A program made the position numbers and the translations under genes. Under the pieces are notes generated by a model, which worked only from the letters and a program-made list of their open reading frames with translations, was not told the origin of the DNA and searched no databases. From Chaetoderma sp. LZ-2023a (lineage: Eukaryota > Mollusca > Caudofoveata > Chaetodermatida > Chaetodermatidae), in assembly GCA_034401795.1 (NCBI GenBank), contig CM067372.1, forward strand, positions 40,714,429 through 40,778,428: a stretch of 64,000 nt of DNA, written 5' to 3'. This document shows positions 1 through 8,236 of the stretch, one piece after another. Within the stretch, counting starts at the first letter, position 1. Every line of letters begins with the position of its first letter.

Positions 1-61
1 GCACGTGAGGTCATGTCTATTTAAGAGGTCTTAAATGGCAGGCCGAAGAACCCTGACTTCT

Positions 62-523
62 TCACCTCGGGGAGTTGAAGTTTAGAGGCAGCCCTTTTTC
101 ACCATCAACGCTAACATCACTGACTATGATCCTACCAGTCTTTAGATTATTTCCATCCAGTTGGAAGGAGCTTCTGCTCTTGAACAGGTTCTGAACGAGC
201 TCATGTGCCTGTGATTCGGCTAACAGCTTGATGGCTCCTTCATCACTCATCCCAAGGGCACCGTTGACAATTAGCCTGTCCTCGACTGTCATGTCTTTGT
301 ATGCAGCGGTGGCACTGTTAAGGGGTGAGGCTCCTATGGATTGTACATTTCCGATGAGGTCTCTGACCGGTATGGTACTACAGATTTCCCGTGGTTTACC
401 CTTCTCATCGAAGTCCATGAAGGAGATGGGGGCAACAGTGTCCTCGGAGCCGAGGCATGCCTCACCTAAGTGCGCCAAGTCCCCAATCTCCTTGTTTTCT
501 AGGACCGTAAGTAATAGAGACAT
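62..523 (-). CDS. Unknown protein of the Polinton-like cluster, intact ORF
   Basis: An uninterrupted 153-codon frame with an ATG at 523. I do not recognise the protein. It is acidic to neutral, has no signal peptide or membrane segment, and contains a central stretch rich in small polar residues. The start is supported by a TATA-like run (TGCTATATACACC) and the cluster motif (AGCAGCTTAAACC on the plus strand, 539-551) just upstream. It is the last of a series of minus-strand ORFs (4321, 3777, 3120, 1274, 1144, 523) and follows the decayed 551-1144 gene directly. It is the only gene in that series without a premature stop. A minor capsid or accessory role is only a guess from the neighbours. 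Confidence 0.45.
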   Translation of the reverse strand: MSLLLTVLENKEIGDLAHLGEACLGSEDTVAPISFMDFDEKGKPREICSTIPVRDLIGNVQSIGASPLNSATAAYKDMTVEDRLIVNGALGMSDEGAIKLLAESQAHELVQNLFKSRSSFQLDGNNLKTGRIIVSDVSVDGEKGLPLNFNSPR

Positions 524-538
524 TGTAGGGGTGTATAT

Positions 539-551
539 AGCAGCTTAAACC
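539..551 (-). promoter_or_regulatory. Cluster start motif upstream of the 523 ORF
   Basis: Plus strand AGCAGCTTAAACC, that is GGTTTAAGCTGCT read toward the minus-strand ORF beginning at 523. The ATG follows about 15 bases further on, after TATATACACCCC. Near-identical motifs lie at 1275-1287 and 4343-4355, each next to an ORF start. Confidence 0.4.
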
Positions 552-1144
552 TAGTCATATCCATCGGGAACCACAGACACAGATGGGCGTATGAGGACCA
601 TGCGGTGGGCCAAGGAAATAGGTAGCAGCGCTCAGGATATCTGCCCTCCCTGCAGGGGCATGCCTTGTGGGCTAACCACCATTTCTGGGCACTGGAAATC
701 CTCAGTCTGCATGATCGACTATGCGCTACTGACTCTGGCATATCCCGCCATGCCTCATAGGCTACTGTTGTGTCATGGACCTGCCAGGCTTAGAACCGCG
801 GCTTCCATTAGAGGAATGCTTTCGCCCATAATCTTGGTGGCAACAGTATAGGAGGCGCTACTGATGGCCATCTTTGGGATGGGATGTGTTATTCCTAGAC
901 AGTGGTCGACAACCGTACTCACCACTGTAGCGAGGACAGCGACTCCAGAAGCAGGAATAACCTCATTACCACCCGTCATCTTTACCATGACCACATTCGC
1001 CGCCATGTTACTGGCGACATGAATGGCCAGGGGCTTAGCCTGTATCAGTAGCTGCTGGGTCTTGCGTTTGAGCAGCTTCTCCACCTCCTGCAGACTCACC
1101 TGGCTCTCCGGGAGTTCCTTTACAATCTGTACCATTGAAGTCAT
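551..1144 (-). pseudogene. Hydrophobic unknown protein, four in-frame stops
   Basis: One frame runs from the ATG at 1144 to a TAG at 553-551 (197 codons), with premature stops at 775-773 (TGA), 757-755 (TGA), 721-719 (TAG) and 634-632 (TGA), and no indel needed. The first 123 codons have a charged N-terminal helix (LQEVEKLLKRKTQQLL) and a long small/hydrophobic stretch rich in Ala, Val, Met and Ser. This could be a membrane-active or virion-internal protein, but I cannot name it. The ATG follows a GGCTTAAACA motif. The reading beyond codon 123 still looks protein-like, which is why I treat the frame as one gene. It overlaps the 1274 ORF at its start. Confidence 0.4.
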
Positions 1145-1274
1145 TGTTTAAGCCCTGAGTATACAACACGTTTAAACGTGTACATTCTACCTCGAGAACG
1201 CTAAGCAGCTCTAACCAGTCTGCATCTGTCAGCTGCTTAGATTGGTACTCGGGACTATCCATAGTACTATACAT
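1035..1274 (-). CDS. Small unknown ORF, probably only its N-terminal half real
   Basis: A 79-codon frame. The first 40 or so residues are acidic and helical (TDADWLELLSVLEVE). After about residue 42 it overlaps the start of the 1144 gene in another frame and becomes a Gly/Pro/Ala low-complexity string, which is probably out-of-frame reading. A different frame ends in a TGA overlapping the ATG at 1144 as ATGA, a typical stop/start overlap in compact viral genomes, but using it requires a frameshift near 1160. The start lies 14 bases from the divergent plus-strand ORF at 1288, and the two share one motif. Function unknown. Confidence 0.3.
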   Translation of the reverse strand: MYSTMDSPEYQSKQLTDADWLELLSVLEVECTRLNVLYTQGLNNDFNGTDCKGTPGEPGESAGGGEAAQTQDPAATDTG

Positions 1275-1287
1275 AGCGGCTTAAACC
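1275..1287. promoter_or_regulatory. Shared divergent start motif AGCGGCTTAAACC
   Basis: This 13-base stretch is all that separates the ATG of the minus ORF at 1274 from the ATG of the plus ORF at 1288. The motif recurs with one or two changes at 539-551 and 4343-4355, and as TTAAAGCCGCTATT at 3123-3136. It is read as a possible bidirectional promoter of the virus-like element; no activity can be shown from sequence. Confidence 0.45.
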
Positions 1288-1819
1288 ATGGACCTATGCA
1301 CTAAGTACTATGACGTCTTCTGCACAGAATTGAAAGGCTACAAGAAGTCACCAGATGAGCTCGCCAAGCTCTCTAATGCTGAGGTAACAGAGGAGCTGAC
1401 AGCTGTGAAGCTCTACCTAGGATTTGGTAAGGGCCAGATCTGCTTCGTCAAATACCTCATTATGGGCGGCAGTGTCAGAGAGCAGCTCCTGCGTAATAAG
1501 GGATTCTACAAGGATCGGGAGTATCTGTCGGACATGTTCAAGCAGTTGCAGGCATCCATGGCATCCCCCAACTCTGAGTTGAATAAGGCTTTGCTTTACT
1601 ACAAGCTGGAAAAAGGCTGTACCACCGAACCATACAGTCCTTAGGTGTGTATGCTGACAGCGTGTTTGGGGACTGTCGGGCAGGCCAAGCTAGTTCAGGC
1701 AATCTCGTTTTGCCACGATTCCTGCACTGGAAGAGCGTCAGGATGAGCTATTGCTCGAAGGGCTGGATCTACTAACGGCAGAGAGGACTGGTGACGAACA
1801 CAGCAATAGCCAGGCCTGA
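1288..1819 (+). pseudogene. Unknown plus-strand gene of the Polinton-like cluster
   Basis: The ATG at 1288 opens a 118-codon frame to a TAG at 1642, rich in Lys, Glu, Leu and Tyr, soluble in appearance and probably helical. Beyond the stop, another frame from about 1705 to a TGA at 1817 gives a strongly acidic, protein-like C-terminus (ALEERQDELLLEGLDLL). The gene therefore probably extends to 1819 with at least one frameshift. Its 3' end overlaps the end of the convergent capsid-like gene. I do not recognise the family. It is the only plus-strand gene between 62 and 4321. Confidence 0.35.
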
Positions 1820-3120
1820 TACCACTCGTAGAGTTATTATCCTGCTAGCACTGCCGGCCGGGGTGGTGGGCGTCAGCACGGGTTGCTGTTTGTCGTCCAG
1901 CACTCTGTTTGTCGGAACGATGGTGGCACTGGCCCCTGTAGGTGACCACGGGGGCCTAGGTGTCGGGACGACATGTACGGCCGAGTTGATGTCAGTGTTA
2001 AACCTAAAGTGGACACTGGGGAAATTTCCCTCGACTATCATGTTGTTATAACCCCTGCCCACCAGGTCCTCGATATTCACGATCAGGTTGCTCAGAATAA
2101 GCCGCAGGTGTGTATATACGGCAAAGTCCAGCTGGTGGCGGGCCTTCTGTAAGGCTTGCTGGAACTTGGCAATGAGGCTGCTAGGGTCTGCAATGATGAT
2201 CATATCCTCGACGGGACTGCTGAACATAGCCTGCACCTCTTTGCCGCTCACCCCATCTATAGAGTGGCGCAGCTTGGTCTGGGCCATCAGAAGACAATAG
2301 CATAATGCTTCTAAGGACTGGTTGATTCCAACAATTCCCGCTGGTGTAAACCCTGAGGTTGTGTGTGGGATAAAGTATTTCCAGGCATCTGGGTGGTCTT
2401 GCCTGATGCTGGTTATGTGCTTATTCTGCACCCTCGCTCCAGGCTCTGAGTCTGGATCGAATGAGAACATCGCTGTCGTCCAACAGCCGATTTTCCATGG
2501 TGTCTGATAGGGGAAGCCTGAGTAGTCTCGTTTCGGGTCACCATACATAATGCCCAGGCCCTTGTTGTCACTACCAAGCCATCGATAGTCTGAGTTGGCG
2601 TTGAACTCTCGCTGGTGTCTACTGGCTGATGAGAGGCTGTAGCTAGCGGTTCCGCAGGCTGTTGGTTGAAATCATTCGTATCAGATAGGCTTGTGCCCAG
2701 CTCATGGAGGATTCGTCTCACCGTGCAGTACACATGGAATCTGAGACAGCTGGCAATGAGCACAGCTTCGGGGGTACCAGAATAGGAGTGCAGTAAACCC
2801 GCACCGACGCCGCATCCTGCTGTGGCACACCACACGGCAAAGTTCAGCTGTTGTTTCCATAATGAGAGATTCGGGCCTGTCATCCAGGTATGAGCTTTCT
2901 TCGCATCCTTGATGGTGATTGCAAGGTTGGTCAGTGGTCGTGGATTGATGGAGAAGCTGATGCGTGACCATGCGTCAACTGTGATCGAAATAGGTGTTAG
3001 GTCTGGTATGTCATCCAGGAGACCATGTGGTCCAGCTTTCGAGCGAGTCCAGAGTGTACCCAGGAGGGGCGGTTGGCTCTGGTCGTTAGGTTCGTCTGGA
3101 AGGCCATCTATATTAGTCAT
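1772..3120 (-). pseudogene. Candidate Polinton/adintovirus major capsid-like protein, frameshifted
   Basis: Two minus-strand frames, 3120 to about 2600 and about 2620 to 1772, together cover roughly 440 codons. The join around 2600 is a frameshift: the second frame is already protein-like upstream of its first ATG at 2548. The N-terminal part carries a stretch LNFAVWCATAGCGV followed by RFHVYCTVRRIL, which I associate from memory with uncharacterised Polinton/Maverick proteins of cnidarians and molluscs that occupy the capsid position. The second part has aromatic-rich, beta-type sequence consistent with a jelly-roll, but no fold can be proven by eye. The gene start is preceded by AATAGCGGCTTTAAG directly before the ATG. 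An alternative is another abundant structural protein of the same element. Confidence 0.42.
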
Positions 3121-3136
3121 CTTAAAGCCGCTATTC
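3121..3136 (-). promoter_or_regulatory. Start motif abutting the ATG of the capsid-like gene
   Basis: Read on the minus strand the sequence is AATAGCGGCTTTAAG immediately followed by the ATG at 3120. It is the same AGCGGCTT-AA core seen at 1275-1287. Confidence 0.35.
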
Positions 3137-3155
3137 CAGCCGCGGATGCAACATA

Positions 3156-3777
3156 CTATTTGGCACCATAGAGATCTTTGATGCGGCCCACCGCAGCATC
3201 TCGTTTTTTAATTACTCCATGTCCACCCACCCGCTGGAGCGTTTGAAGTATTGCTGGCGCAGAAGTTTCTCTGCAGTACAGGATTTGGAGCTTCGATATA
3301 TGGTGGTACTCTTCATCACTGACCTGCCCATCCTCGAGAGCTTTGCTGACAGACTCGTTGATAGCCCGTAGGCTGCTCTGTGCCAGTGTTACATAATTAG
3401 CATGCTTCTCCAGCTTTCTGGTGATCTGACGCTGTCAAACCGCCAAGTCAGTGGCTAGGGCAGTAATGGCAAGGGTCACGCCACCCAGCGGGATAGTGAC
3501 GATAGCACCCATCCCTGTAGTGAGGGTGGCAATGGCGGCCACACCAGCACTGGCTAGAAATCACATCCAGAGCTGTGGTTGTGCATGCTAGACTGTTGTA
3601 GGCTGTTTTATATTGCCTGTGTGTTCTGCAGTACTTTTCTGACTCATGGACGAGATTCTGTCTGATGGTGTCAATCTGCTGGAGTCACCAGCCATGGACT
3701 GTACCATCCTCCTCAGCTGCCAGAGTGGGATATAGTTCATGCTGCTTTCGCCACTCCGATTTAGTCATGGTATACAT
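3156..3777 (-). pseudogene. Polinton-associated glycine-rich hydrophobic protein, broken
   Basis: Reading down from the ATGs at 3777 and 3767, the frame has a Trp/Glu-rich N-terminus, then a TGA at 3687-3685, a helical Cys/Tyr region, a frameshift near 3550, a hydrophobic Gly/Ala/Ile/Leu segment of about 38 residues (about 3550-3437), a TGA at 3437-3435, and a C-terminal helix with the pattern KLEKHANYVTLAQSSL then SKALEDGQVSDEEY, ending at TAG 3158-3156. This order (soluble helix, glycine-rich membrane-like segment, K-H-x-x-x-x-LA helix and a D-G-x-[IV]-SDEE motif) is one I recall from an uncharacterised protein carried by many invertebrate Polintons. Recognition is from memory, not from a search. 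It is probably a virion membrane or minor capsid component. It lies directly upstream of the capsid-like gene on the same strand. Confidence 0.5.
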
Positions 3778-4321
3778 ATGTCTTAAACTCATGCCATCAC
3801 CTGTAGGATCAGTTGATGAGTCATTGTAAGATTCATCTTGGAATCTGGCGAACTGAACGAACTTGTTGGTGTGGAAGCATACCTCCCTCAAGCACCCCTC
3901 ATCCAGCATAATGTCAGGGGCCAGTAGCTTGCGCAGTCATGACATCTGGAACTTCACATTGTCACTCTTATAGTACGCCCGCCGTTGGTGGGATTTCTTG
4001 GATTTATACTACTCTTCCCACTGCAAGACTTCTACAGACTCATCACACTCGTCATCCAAGTAATCATACAGGTTTAGCCCTACAATGCCCTCCTCCTGCC
4101 GGACGAGGCTCTCATTTTCTTGAACAGAGTTGTAGTCCCTTCATCACCTTGCCTCTGGCGCTCTGTTCATACCAGCTCACCTGCTGCAGTCGCTTGCCTT
4201 CTTGTCGACAACGCATCTCCTGTACCGCTATATCTACCATCCCGGAGAAGGTGTGTGGCTGCTCCTCTAACTCCTTTTTCAACATCTCGGCGAATGCCTG
4301 ATAGCTCTGGTATGATATCAT
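3778..4321 (-). pseudogene. Unknown soluble gene of the cluster, broken
   Basis: The ATG at 4321 opens a Gln/Glu/Met-rich helical frame. A frameshift near 4137 moves into a frame with an acidic Tyr/Asp/Glu stretch (NLYDYLDDECDES), a TAG at 4011-4009, a TGA at 3939-3937, and then a region ending near the start of the next gene at 3777. No stop separates it from the 3777 gene in the final frame, so the exact end is uncertain and a fused gene cannot be excluded. The start follows GGTTTACGCTGCT (4343-4355). I do not recognise the family. Confidence 0.35.
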
Positions 4322-4665
4322 GATGATAGGTCAATAAGTAGTAGCAGCGTAAACCCTAATTGGACATCCGACAATCCATCCATGCTGGCATATAGACTAA
4401 TGGTGGAGCTGTCAAACAGGTGATTTACGTGGGTGAACATGTTGGGGCTGATCGCTTTCCACAGTTTGCTGGTGGCTCCTGGCACATAATCTATCACGTC
4501 TAACCCTACTTCAGTCAGTGAGCTGTGATAGCTACTTCCCGGTGGCGTGTACTTACATGGTGAATGCTGAGCTACCTTGAACAGAACACATTCTATGCGA
4601 TACTGAACCACACATCTACCAACTAGAAATGGTCTGATGACATTCTCCCCGTTTTGAAGTAGCAA
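4318..4665 (-). CDS. C-terminal part of an unknown gene, no convincing ATG
   Basis: An open frame of about 115 codons that ends at 4318, overlapping by four bases the ATG of the next minus ORF (4321). It lacks an ATG at its apparent start, so it is either truncated on the high-coordinate side or frameshifted. The reading is mixed polar and hydrophobic with no motif I recognise. The last residues (LGFTLLLLIDLSS) coincide with the downstream start motif, so they may not be selected as protein. Confidence 0.25.
   Translation of the reverse strand: MLLQNGENVIRPFLVGRCVVQYRIECVLFKVAQHSPCKYTPPGSSYHSSLTEVGLDVIDYVPGATSKLWKAISPNMFTHVNHLFDSSTISLYASMDGLSDVQLGFTLLLLIDLSS
4343..4355 (-). promoter_or_regulatory. 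Cluster start motif upstream of the 4321 ORF
   Basis: Plus strand AGCAGCGTAAACC, one base different from the copy at 539-551. It lies 22 bases before the minus-strand ATG at 4321. Confidence 0.35.
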
Positions 4666-4720
4666 TCAGACAATCGGCATGACAATACACTCCGTTCAAT
4701 CCCCTATATAGGTATAAAAA

Positions 4721-5674
4721 ATGGAGCCCATATTTGCTCACTCGACCCGTCTAGCCGATCTCATGGACATGTATGATGTTGATGCTGCCAAGGTTAAGGA
4801 AAGCGATGGCAAGTAGTTTGGCCTCCAATATGGAGCAGACTCCAAGACATTCTCCCTCCATCCCGTCGGGGACAAAATAGTGTTCCGCTATGACTTCCCG
4901 AAGAACAAATTCATCCTCCACCCCCTGATAGAACAGTCATTAGACAAGGTTGAGGATGTTAACACCTTGGACGCTGACCTCAGCCTTCATGTCTTAGAGC
5001 CCACTGTGAAGCATGCCCCACCGATGTCACATGATGGTGTGGTGTTGACCCCGGTGAAACAGATGCAGGTAGTCTGCGAAAAGAACGCTGTGAGGTACCA
5101 CTCTGGACCTGGTGGTATTTGGCGAACGTGGGTGCCACTATATAGACCTCAAGCGGTTACTGACATGGAGGTCACCCTACTCTCCACCGTTGTGAAGGAT
5201 GGCACAGTCCGGGAGCTTTATATCCGGGGGTCATCTTTCCTGACCTAAATAGAACAGGGCACAACCCTAGTTGCAGTGGGTCATAGGATTGGGGTCACTG
5301 GAGGAAAGCTCCTGCTGTGTCGCCCCTTTGATGGACCAGAGGAAGTCATCAATATTCAGGATGGCATCCTGCGGATATAGGGTGTGTCGCACTGCTCGAA
5401 GGTGAAAGGCTCAGTGAAGCTTCTCGAGCATGTCGGGCTCACAAGTCTGCAAACAACACCCATTGTGCTAGAGATTCGGCTTCTAGCTGGTGGTAAAGTG
5501 AAGCAGCTAAGACCTGCCCCAGATGGGATGAAGATCAGCATCGAGGCCGGTACAGGGCTCGATCTGACACATATTTTTCGAGGGGTTCACCTTGTTTGGT
5601 TTAACCCACCATGTATAGGATGCTGGTTATACTACTGCTCATACCTGTGGTGGCTGCCTCACAGACAGCCATGA
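4721..5674 (+). pseudogene. Unknown virion-type protein, three in-frame stops
   Basis: The ATG at 4721 is preceded at close range by TATATAGGTATAAAAA, a TATA-like leader. The same frame stays protein-like for about 317 codons, interrupted by TAG at 4814-4816, TAA at 5246-5248 and TAG at 5378-5380, without any indel. The content is beta-type: alternating hydrophobics and short turns, no membrane segment, with a segment VRYHSGPGGIWRTWVPLY in the middle. The last 20 codons overlap the 5611 ORF in another frame, so the true end may lie near 5600. I do not recognise the family. Position and style suggest a penton, minor capsid or fibre-type protein, but that is a guess. Confidence 0.38.
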
Positions 5675-5898
5675 TATTAGATGCCAAGTGGGCCCTCTTC
5701 CGAGATGAACCTCGTGATCATTTACGGAAAAACATCTATGACCGATTTCACCCACGTGAGGAAATTGAGTCTACCTGCCACTTCTATGGTGTAGAAAGGT
5801 CTGGATGTGGTTGTCTGCAGCCGAGGCAGCACCAGATCCTCTGTGTCACCTGTGAACTTGCTAGAGTCTGCCATAGTGCAGATGGTAGGCACCTTTAG
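5611..5898 (+). CDS. Small secreted or membrane-anchored Cys-rich ORF
   Basis: A 95-codon frame with a classic signal-peptide-like start (MYRMLVILLLIPVVAAS) followed by a polar domain with about seven cysteines in its last 40 residues. The ATG follows GGTTTAACCCACC, a relative of the cluster motif. It overlaps the end of the decayed 4721 gene. It is probably the last recognisable gene of the virus-like cluster on this side. The C-terminal end may be frameshifted. Family not recognised. Confidence 0.35.
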   Translation: MYRMLVILLLIPVVAASQTAMILDAKWALFRDEPRDHLRKNIYDRFHPREEIESTCHFYGVERSGCGCLQPRQHQILCVTCELARVCHSADGRHL

Positions 5899-6802
5899 CG
5901 TTCTGCCAAGTGAGCATTGCCAAGGATCCTAGCTGGAAGGGCCTGTGTGTAATCCCCTCATGCCGATGTGACACTGGTTGTGACTACGTGTTTGTTTGAG
6001 CAGTCTCACTCTGGAGAGCATATGATACATTGCAGCAGGCCGCTCAAGTGCTCTGCTTGCAGCTGTTGCTGCAAGCAGAGTATAAGCAGTTCCAAGGACC
6101 ATCAGAACATCATCTTCTCAGCATTCCGTGTATGATATCCAACTAGATGGTAAAAAATTTGGGCTCGATGGAACCGGGAAAGATTAGAGCGCAATGCACC
6201 TGGATTTTCGGGCTTGCTTCTTTAACCTTGGCAGCATCTAGATCATTGCAGATGATCTAAATACTTCCATAATTGTGTTAATGCCATTTCTGTCAGTGGA
6301 TAGCTTCTTAACTCCTGTACTCTTGGTGGATTTCGGGTGAGTAACTTGTCTACTACTGTTGGGATCATTAGGTCAGGAGAAGCACGCCAGGACGCAAGTG
6401 ACCTATTTGCATAGTCGCCCAGGTTATGTAATGATCTTGCCACCTTTTCCCGCCACATCCTACACCATGCATGTAACTCCATAGCTCTAGGGGGTGGATG
6501 TAAATGGCGAGAAACTTGTCTACTGTTAGGTCAGAAGCACTCATGTTGATCAGATTCGTCTCTGGATGATTAGACCTGTACTGTGTGATCAGTATACCAT
6601 GTAGTGTGTCTCTAATTGGGCATTCGGACCATGTAATGTGTGGGTGATCACAGGTGATCGGTATACCACTGAGGGGATGAGCTGCTGCAACGCTATCACG
6701 CCTCTGTTCTGACAGCCCACCTCCGTCCTGTAGCCGCCGATCGGTGATCCACCGCTAGACAAACAAGGGATACTGCCGATTCTAGAAAGCTTATGTCCTT
6801 CA
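5899..6802. other. Stretch without a supportable gene
   Basis: A minus-strand frame at 6243-6482 (79 codons) looks weakly protein-like, with Trp/Leu/Arg content, but has no motif, promoter or neighbour support. The remainder shows no ORF or repeat that I can name. This is the border between the virus-like cluster and the next decayed gene. Confidence 0.3.
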
Positions 6803-8236
6803 TTGAACGGTGGAAGAAAGAGGCAGGCTATAACATTTGAATCCAAGGCTGCTGTCAAGTTTGGCAGTGATATGGTCCAAATAGATCCATTACTTCAGTT
6901 TCAAAGGTTAATCATCACAGGATCTCAAACAAACGATCTGGCAAATGCTCTGACCTATGAACTCTGTAATTACCCTAGAGCATTGTTCGAAGGAAAGGAA
7001 GTCTCTTAGAAGCCATCAAACCACAGCTAGCAAGTGATCTGGTCTGCAGTACCACCACAAAGTCATACGTTCAAATATATACTATATACAAATATATACA
7101 CCACAGCTCTTCTTCACTGTATCCCATGGAAAGTGGGTAGCACGTATGGCAAAATACTGCAAGACTATAGCAACTATGTGACAACTCACTATGGTCAATC
7201 AGTAGTTGTCTTTGATGGCTACGAGACATGTCCGTCAACAAAAGACAATACCCATAGACGCAGGGAAGGCTGTGAGGGTAGCAAAGTGATTTTCAGTCCA
7301 TCCATGAAACTGCAGTTGAACAAGAAAGAGTTTCTCTCCAATAGTGAAAATAAACAACGATTCCTTGCATTACTGGGTGAAAAGCTAGCTCAGTGTGATT
7401 GTGAGGTAGCACAAGCCAAAGGAGATGTCGATGTATTAATCGTGCAAACTGCAATTAATGTTTCAAAGATCTGTGAAACAGTACTGGTCGGGGATGACAT
7501 TGACCTGCTTATTCTCCTCATACATCATGCTGGGAGGAACAAGCACGATATTTATTCCGTCCTGAACCAAAGAAAGGAGCACCTCCAAAATGTATATGTG
7601 TGAATTCCATCAGGCGTACACTAAGAAAGAGCATTTACGAGAACATTCTTTTTGTACACGCTTTTCTCGGATGCGATACGTCGAGAATATGTGGTATAGG
7701 CAAATCCGTTGGACTGAAACTCATGAATGACAACAAGGTATTCAGTAACCCGGTCAAAGTGTTTGAAAGTCCAGCATCATCAAAGAGATCTCATATCTGC
7801 TGGTGAGAAGGCCATGGTTACTCTGTATAAAGGGACAGAAAATGACAATATTAACATAAAGTATAAACGATTCCAGGAGCTTGTAACAATCAGTAAAATG
7901 GCCATCCACCCAACATGTTACCACCAACATCTGCGGCGATGAAGTACCACAGCCTCCGTGTGTTACATCAGATCCAGCACTGGAAAGGGAATGTCTTGAA
8001 TGCTGAAGAACGGCGCTGGAAGATTTCAGAAGGTAAAATGATACCAGTACAGTCTGACTTGGATCCTGCCCCGCAGTTCCTGCTTGAACCTGTGAGATGC
8101 ACCTGCAGATTGGGGTCTGTGGTACAATGTGATGCGGATGTCATCGGCATGGACTTGATTGTTTGTCTGCTATTCTGGGTGCAGGGGCATTTGTCAAAAC
8201 ATGTCAAATGATGGCCTGGATGAAAATGCAAATTAA
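6803..8236 (+). pseudogene. Decayed PIN/FEN-like nuclease-family gene with Cys-rich tail
   Basis: At least four frameshifted segments in order. 6803-7009: LLQFQRLIITG...ALTYELCNYPRALFE. 7034-7603: VVVFDGYETCPSTKDNTHRR, then VDVLIVQTAI, then LVGDDIDLLILLIHHA. 7600-7806: ILFVHAFLGCDTSRICGIGK. 7727-7942: SAGEKAMVTLYKG. 7915-8236: LPPTSAAMKYHSLRV...QHWKGN, then a Cys-rich end with CTC, CGC and HGLDC spacing, stopping at TAA 8234-8236. This order matches, from memory, a large multi-copy invertebrate family annotated as uncharacterised, with aspartates arranged like a PIN/FEN (Asteroid-like) metal site. The family's high copy number suggests a mobile or virus-like source. No terminal repeats were found here. 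It is probably not part of the preceding cluster. Confidence 0.55.

Noticed and set aside
1..5900. Genetic-code reassignment to explain stops in the virus-like genes
   Set aside because: Frameshifts also occur in the cluster, all three stop codons are involved, and the host genes here use normal stops; decay is simpler. The C-to-T pattern is kept as a finding.
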